A stretch of DNA of 64,000 nucleotides, taken from NCBI RefSeq assembly GCF_030864005.1, contig NZ_CP132976.1, positions 62,001 through 126,000 of the forward strand. Reading direction: 5' to 3'. This stretch comes from Achromobacter seleniivolatilans. Its GTDB lineage: Bacteria > Pseudomonadota > Gammaproteobacteria > Burkholderiales > Burkholderiaceae_B. The notes under the pieces were generated by a model, which had not been told where the DNA came from, did not search any database, and saw only the letters and a program-made list of their open reading frames with translations. This document shows, piece after piece, positions 62,131 to 64,000 of the stretch. Position 1 is the stretch's first letter. Every line of letters begins with the position of its first letter. The translations under genes and the position numbers were made by a program.

Positions 62131-62351
62131 GCGAGGCGCTTCCAAATATTGCTGATGGTCTGGGGCGATACGCCGTAGCACTCGCCCAGATCTTTGGTGG
62201 TGAACAGGCCGCGCGCTCCCCGGATAAATTCGATTTCTTCGGGCGTCACGGTTTCGGCCTTTGGGGCTTCCCAGTGCAGCCTGCTGTGGGGGAGCGGCAC
62301 GGTTGGAACCCACGCGGCACGGTCGCGCAAGATGAAATCGGTTCCGTTCAT
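62127..62351 (-). CDS. Small helix-turn-helix protein
   Basis: A 74-residue protein starting MNGTDFILRDRAAWVPTVPLP. The C-terminal half reads TPEEIEFIRGARGLFTTKDLGECYGVSPQTISNIWKRLA, a simple phage-type helix-turn-helix with SPQTISNIWK as recognition helix (written here in two stretches of it: TTKDLGECYGVSPQT and ISNIWKRLA). Coupled to the next upstream gene by ATGA. Confidence 0.7.
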   Translation of the reverse strand: MNGTDFILRDRAAWVPTVPLPHSRLHWEAPKAETVTPEEIEFIRGARGLFTTKDLGECYGVSPQTISNIWKRLA

Positions 62352-62581
62352 AGGACGAAGTGAAGCAGCCATGCCAGGCAGTCCCAGCCCCAAATAAAGA
62401 AGGCGGCAAGGGCGATGCCACCCGGCCACGCTGTCCAGGGGATATCGGAATCCTTGCTCCAGTTGCCTCTGCCTGCATGGTCCCTGGGCGCGATGAGGCC
62501 GCCAAGCTTGCGTGCCAGGCTGGCGATGGACGGCAGCTTGCGGCGGCGCGTTGCAAGCGCGTTTGCAGTGATTGCGTTCAT
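62348..62581 (-). CDS. Small phage-type membrane protein
   Basis: A 77-residue protein starting MNAITANALATRRRKL. After a basic region (SLARKLGGLIAPRDHAGRGN) comes one hydrophobic helix (WPGGIALAAFFIWGWDCLAWLLHFVL, with several Trp). Overlaps both flanking genes by 4 bp. Function unknown. Confidence 0.6.
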   Translation of the reverse strand: MNAITANALATRRRKLPSIASLARKLGGLIAPRDHAGRGNWSKDSDIPWTAWPGGIALAAFFIWGWDCLAWLLHFVL

Positions 62582-62703
62582 GTCGCTTTCCAAGGATCTG
62601 CCGCAGCGTGGCGGCGGGTGAAGGAGTCACCAAGGGTAGCCAGCACCAGCCGCGCGAACGCGAGCAGGCTCAGTCCCCATTCGAGGGTCTCAGTCAAGGT
62701 CAT
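62578..62703 (-). CDS. Very small phage-type peptide
   Basis: A 41-residue frame starting MTLTETLEWGLSLLAFARLV with an amphipathic helix. It is called because its TGA overlaps the next ATG by 4 bp, like the other genes of this run. Low confidence alone. Confidence 0.45.
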   Translation of the reverse strand: MTLTETLEWGLSLLAFARLVLATLGDSFTRRHAAADPWKAT

Positions 62704-62824
62704 GGGAATTTGCGAAGACTTGCGCGCGACATGGTTATGGAGAGCCGGTGGGTTGGCACCGTGGCCCGTGGGGAGCATGTGGGGCTAACATCGTGTTCTC
62801 ACAAAACGGAAAAGCACGAACCCA

Positions 62825-63142
62825 ATGCGAAGTGAATGCGAGATTGCCGCGGATATAAGCCAGTTCTCACCTACCGACGGAAACTGGCTAGCGCTGGATG
62901 CATTGTTGGACGAGCTATGGGCAGTGGGCCCTTCGCCTTACTGCTTGCCAATGCTTTTTACGGTGTTTGAGCGCTTTCCGAATGAGGATGGAGCTGGTGT
63001 CTTGTGGAGCATCTTGCATGGGGTGGAGCACCTTGAATTCCCATACGAAAAAGAGCTGCGCGAGTCGGTAGCGCTGCGGGAATCTGAGATGGGCGCGCTC
63101 ATGCTGTACCGCCTTGAAAAGGCACAACTACCAGAGGGTTAG
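62825..63142 (+). CDS. Hypothetical acidic protein (immunity-like)
   Basis: A 105-residue soluble protein with no signal. It is helix-rich: LALDALLDELWAVGPSPY, MLFTVFERFPNEDGAGVLWSILHGVEHLEF is split across the middle, then YEKELRESVALRESEMGALMLYRL. The pattern of acidic residues and a conserved-looking W..LH..E..E motif resembles small polymorphic-toxin immunity proteins, but I do not recognise a named family. No toxin gene is adjacent. Confidence 0.55.
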   Translation: MRSECEIAADISQFSPTDGNWLALDALLDELWAVGPSPYCLPMLFTVFERFPNEDGAGVLWSILHGVEHLEFPYEKELRESVALRESEMGALMLYRLEKAQLPEG

Positions 63143-63191
63143 GCCGCTGAACGGATGAGCGCCAGGAGCGCGGTCGTCCGCAGGGCGGCGC

Positions 63192-63383
63192 CTATAAGCG
63201 ACTGAGTGCGGCGAAGGCTGCTTCTCGCTGGCGTAGCATGTTCGACGACGCAACGTAGTCGCCGAGACCGGCGCCGTCAGCTTCGCCGAAGCTGACTATC
63301 GTGAAATTGCGGTCGCGTGTAATTTCCCTCCATTGTCTAGATAAGCGTCGCTCCCCGTTTTCATCCGTATAGGGTGCGCCCTC
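63192..63383 (-). pseudogene. Startless C-terminal gene remnant
   Basis: Reading the minus strand there is an open run of 63 codons ending in TAG at 63192 and bounded by TGA at 63384, with protein-like sequence (WREITRDRNFTIVSFGEA, LGDYVASSNMLRQREAAF, ALSRL) but no usable start codon until NML. It therefore looks like the last part of a gene whose 5' part was lost, marking a recombination boundary. The family is not recognised. Confidence 0.55.
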
Positions 63384-63391
63384 TCAAGATA

Positions 63392-63440
63392 CCGACTTAG
63401 GGAATACCCTAGTACAAAAACCAGTCCAGTCCTAAATCGG
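63392..63440. repeat. Imperfect inverted repeats at the remnant boundary
   Basis: CCGACTTAGG (63392-63401) and CCTAAATCGG (63431-63440) match at 9 of 10 positions in inverted orientation; within them ACTTAGGG...CCCTAGT (63395-63413) is a second, near palindrome. It lies just outside the startless remnant. It could be a terminator, an old element end, or an attachment core. The remaining sequence up to 63616 holds no gene. Confidence 0.4.
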
Positions 63441-63616
63441 CTTTCCCTTCATGCGCGTTACTGTCGAGCCCCTTTGTGGGTGGAAGTGCTAACGGCCATG
63501 TTGCTGTCAGGCAGGACGACTTGAGCAAAAAAATCGTGAGGTACGACCGGTAGGATCATGTCGGTTGAGGTCTAGTGAATTTTCACAACGACCTGTTGTG
63601 CAATTGAGGAATACTC

Positions 63617-64000
63617 ATGATGACGTCTGCTTCGACCTCGACCCAATCCTATTGGCCGCGAGAAAACTTAACTAGCTTTGGCCTCGCCCGGCGCAATGCG
63701 CTGCTTGCTTCGGCGGCCGGAATCGCCTTGATTGCTGCTGGCGGCATACCCGCCGCGCGGGCTGCGGATACGTCACGCGGTGTACTGGCATCCCCGCCTT
63801 CGAATTTCCAGGAAGTTTCTCGCTATCTCACCGGGGAGGCCCAGTTGGAACCGGGCCTGAGCTCACGCCTGTATGCCGGCTTGTTGGCCGTCAATCCGCA
63901 ATTTACCGACGCACTGAACGCGCTGGCTGCTTCCATTCGCCGGCATACGGGGCCAGCAGAAACGTTGGACGTGACATTAGCCATCGTAGATCCCGAGTTG
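63617..64000 (+). CDS. Sugar-dehydrogenase small subunit (Tat-exported, cut by window edge)
   Basis: From ATG 63617 the frame is open to the window end (128 residues seen). TGAGGA lies 6 bp before the start. The signal has a twin arginine (LARRNALLASAAGIALIAAGG) cleaved after ARA. The mature part FQEVSRYLTGEAQLEPGL and RLYAGLLAVNPQFTDALNAL matches the small subunit of membrane-bound FAD sorbitol/fructose/gluconate dehydrogenases. The flavoprotein and cytochrome subunits are expected just beyond the window. It is a normal chromosomal gene after the element. Confidence 0.85.
   Translation, partial: MMTSASTSTQSYWPRENLTSFGLARRNALLASAAGIALIAAGGIPAARAADTSRGVLASPPSNFQEVSRYLTGEAQLEPGLSSRLYAGLLAVNPQFTDALNALAASIRRHTGPAETLDVTLAIVDPEL

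Larger units (their letters stand above)
57198..63383. mobile_element. Degenerate prophage/integrative element at tRNA-His
   Basis: It contains an integrase at the tRNA end, a truncated C5 methyltransferase, an IS200/IS605-end-like hairpin, an effector-immunity-like pair, small overlapping phage-type genes, a ParB-like protein and a startless gene remnant. No capsid, tail or terminase genes are present, so it is a remnant or a cargo island. The right boundary is approximate: it is placed at the remnant's open end. No repeat of the tRNA 3' end long enough to be attR was found up to 64000. Confidence 0.7.

Noticed and set aside
63464..63472. TCGAGCCCC, matching part of the tRNA-His T-loop, as attR
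   Set aside because: Only nine bases match and the flanking bases differ, too short for an attachment core; the same bases also occur in the tRNA-Arg gene.

Overview
The window looks like a GC-rich betaproteobacterial chromosome, most likely Alcaligenaceae (Achromobacter or Bordetella-like). Supports are the high-GC codon use, Bug-family tripartite tricarboxylate binding protein, many XRE-cupin, LysR, GntR and MocR regulators next to catabolic genes, paired FecI/FecR siderophore cassettes and a CyoABCD oxidase. No 16S gene is present, so the genus is an inference.

Layout. 1-4.8 kb: the 3' end of a porin gene, then a coiled-coil periplasmic protein, a YbjN-domain protein, a membrane-anchored parvulin PPIase and a tightly coupled Xre/RES pair resembling a toxin-antitoxin module whose toxin lacks expected active-site residues. 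4.9-7.1 kb: pdxY and outer-membrane phospholipase pldA. 7.2-14.0 kb: a coherent imino/amino-acid catabolic block (ALDH7-type semialdehyde dehydrogenase, divergent amino-acid ABC transporter, FAD amine oxidase, XRE-cupin regulator), best read as pipecolate/lysine degradation. 14.0-17.8 kb: tRNA-Arg(TCT), a cold-shock protein, two small proteins and two LPS-type glycosyltransferases. 18.1-24.1 kb: an EmrAB-TolC-like efflux set and a Tat-exported amidohydrolase.

24.6-31.3 kb: cyoABCD followed, 10 bp later, by an aromatic/aspartate aminotransferase in place of cyoE, with a divergent MocR regulator and a shared intergenic region carrying four copies of a TCCATACAT-type operator. 31.3-36.5 kb: LysR regulator, SDR, DHDPS-family protein, D-amino-acid dehydrogenase and Ldh/DpkA-type reductase, plausibly a D-amino/imino-acid pathway. 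36.7-44.1 kb: DegQ-like protease, orphan LuxR-type response regulator, gamma-glutamyltransferase, Bug protein, GntR regulator, DMT exporter and its XRE-cupin regulator. 44.2-52.4 kb: two complete sigma/anti-sigma/TonB-receptor cassettes facing each other tail to tail, each with a Fur-box-like sequence. 52.6-57.0 kb: MFS carrier, hydroxyisobutyrate-dehydrogenase-like reductase, PaaI thioesterase and cardiolipin synthase.

57.1-63.6 kb is a mobile-element remnant at tRNA-His(GTG): integrase, a beheaded C5 DNA methyltransferase, an IS200/IS605-end-like hairpin at the break, then a lower-GC pair, a LysM protein with a lytic-transglycosylase-like N-terminus and no signal peptide followed by a secreted LprI/DUF1311 lysozyme-inhibitor-like protein. 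This pair is the best candidate in the window for an undescribed effector-immunity system. Small phage-type early genes with ATGA overlaps, a ParB-like protein and a startless coding remnant follow. The window ends inside a Tat-exported sugar-dehydrogenase small subunit gene.
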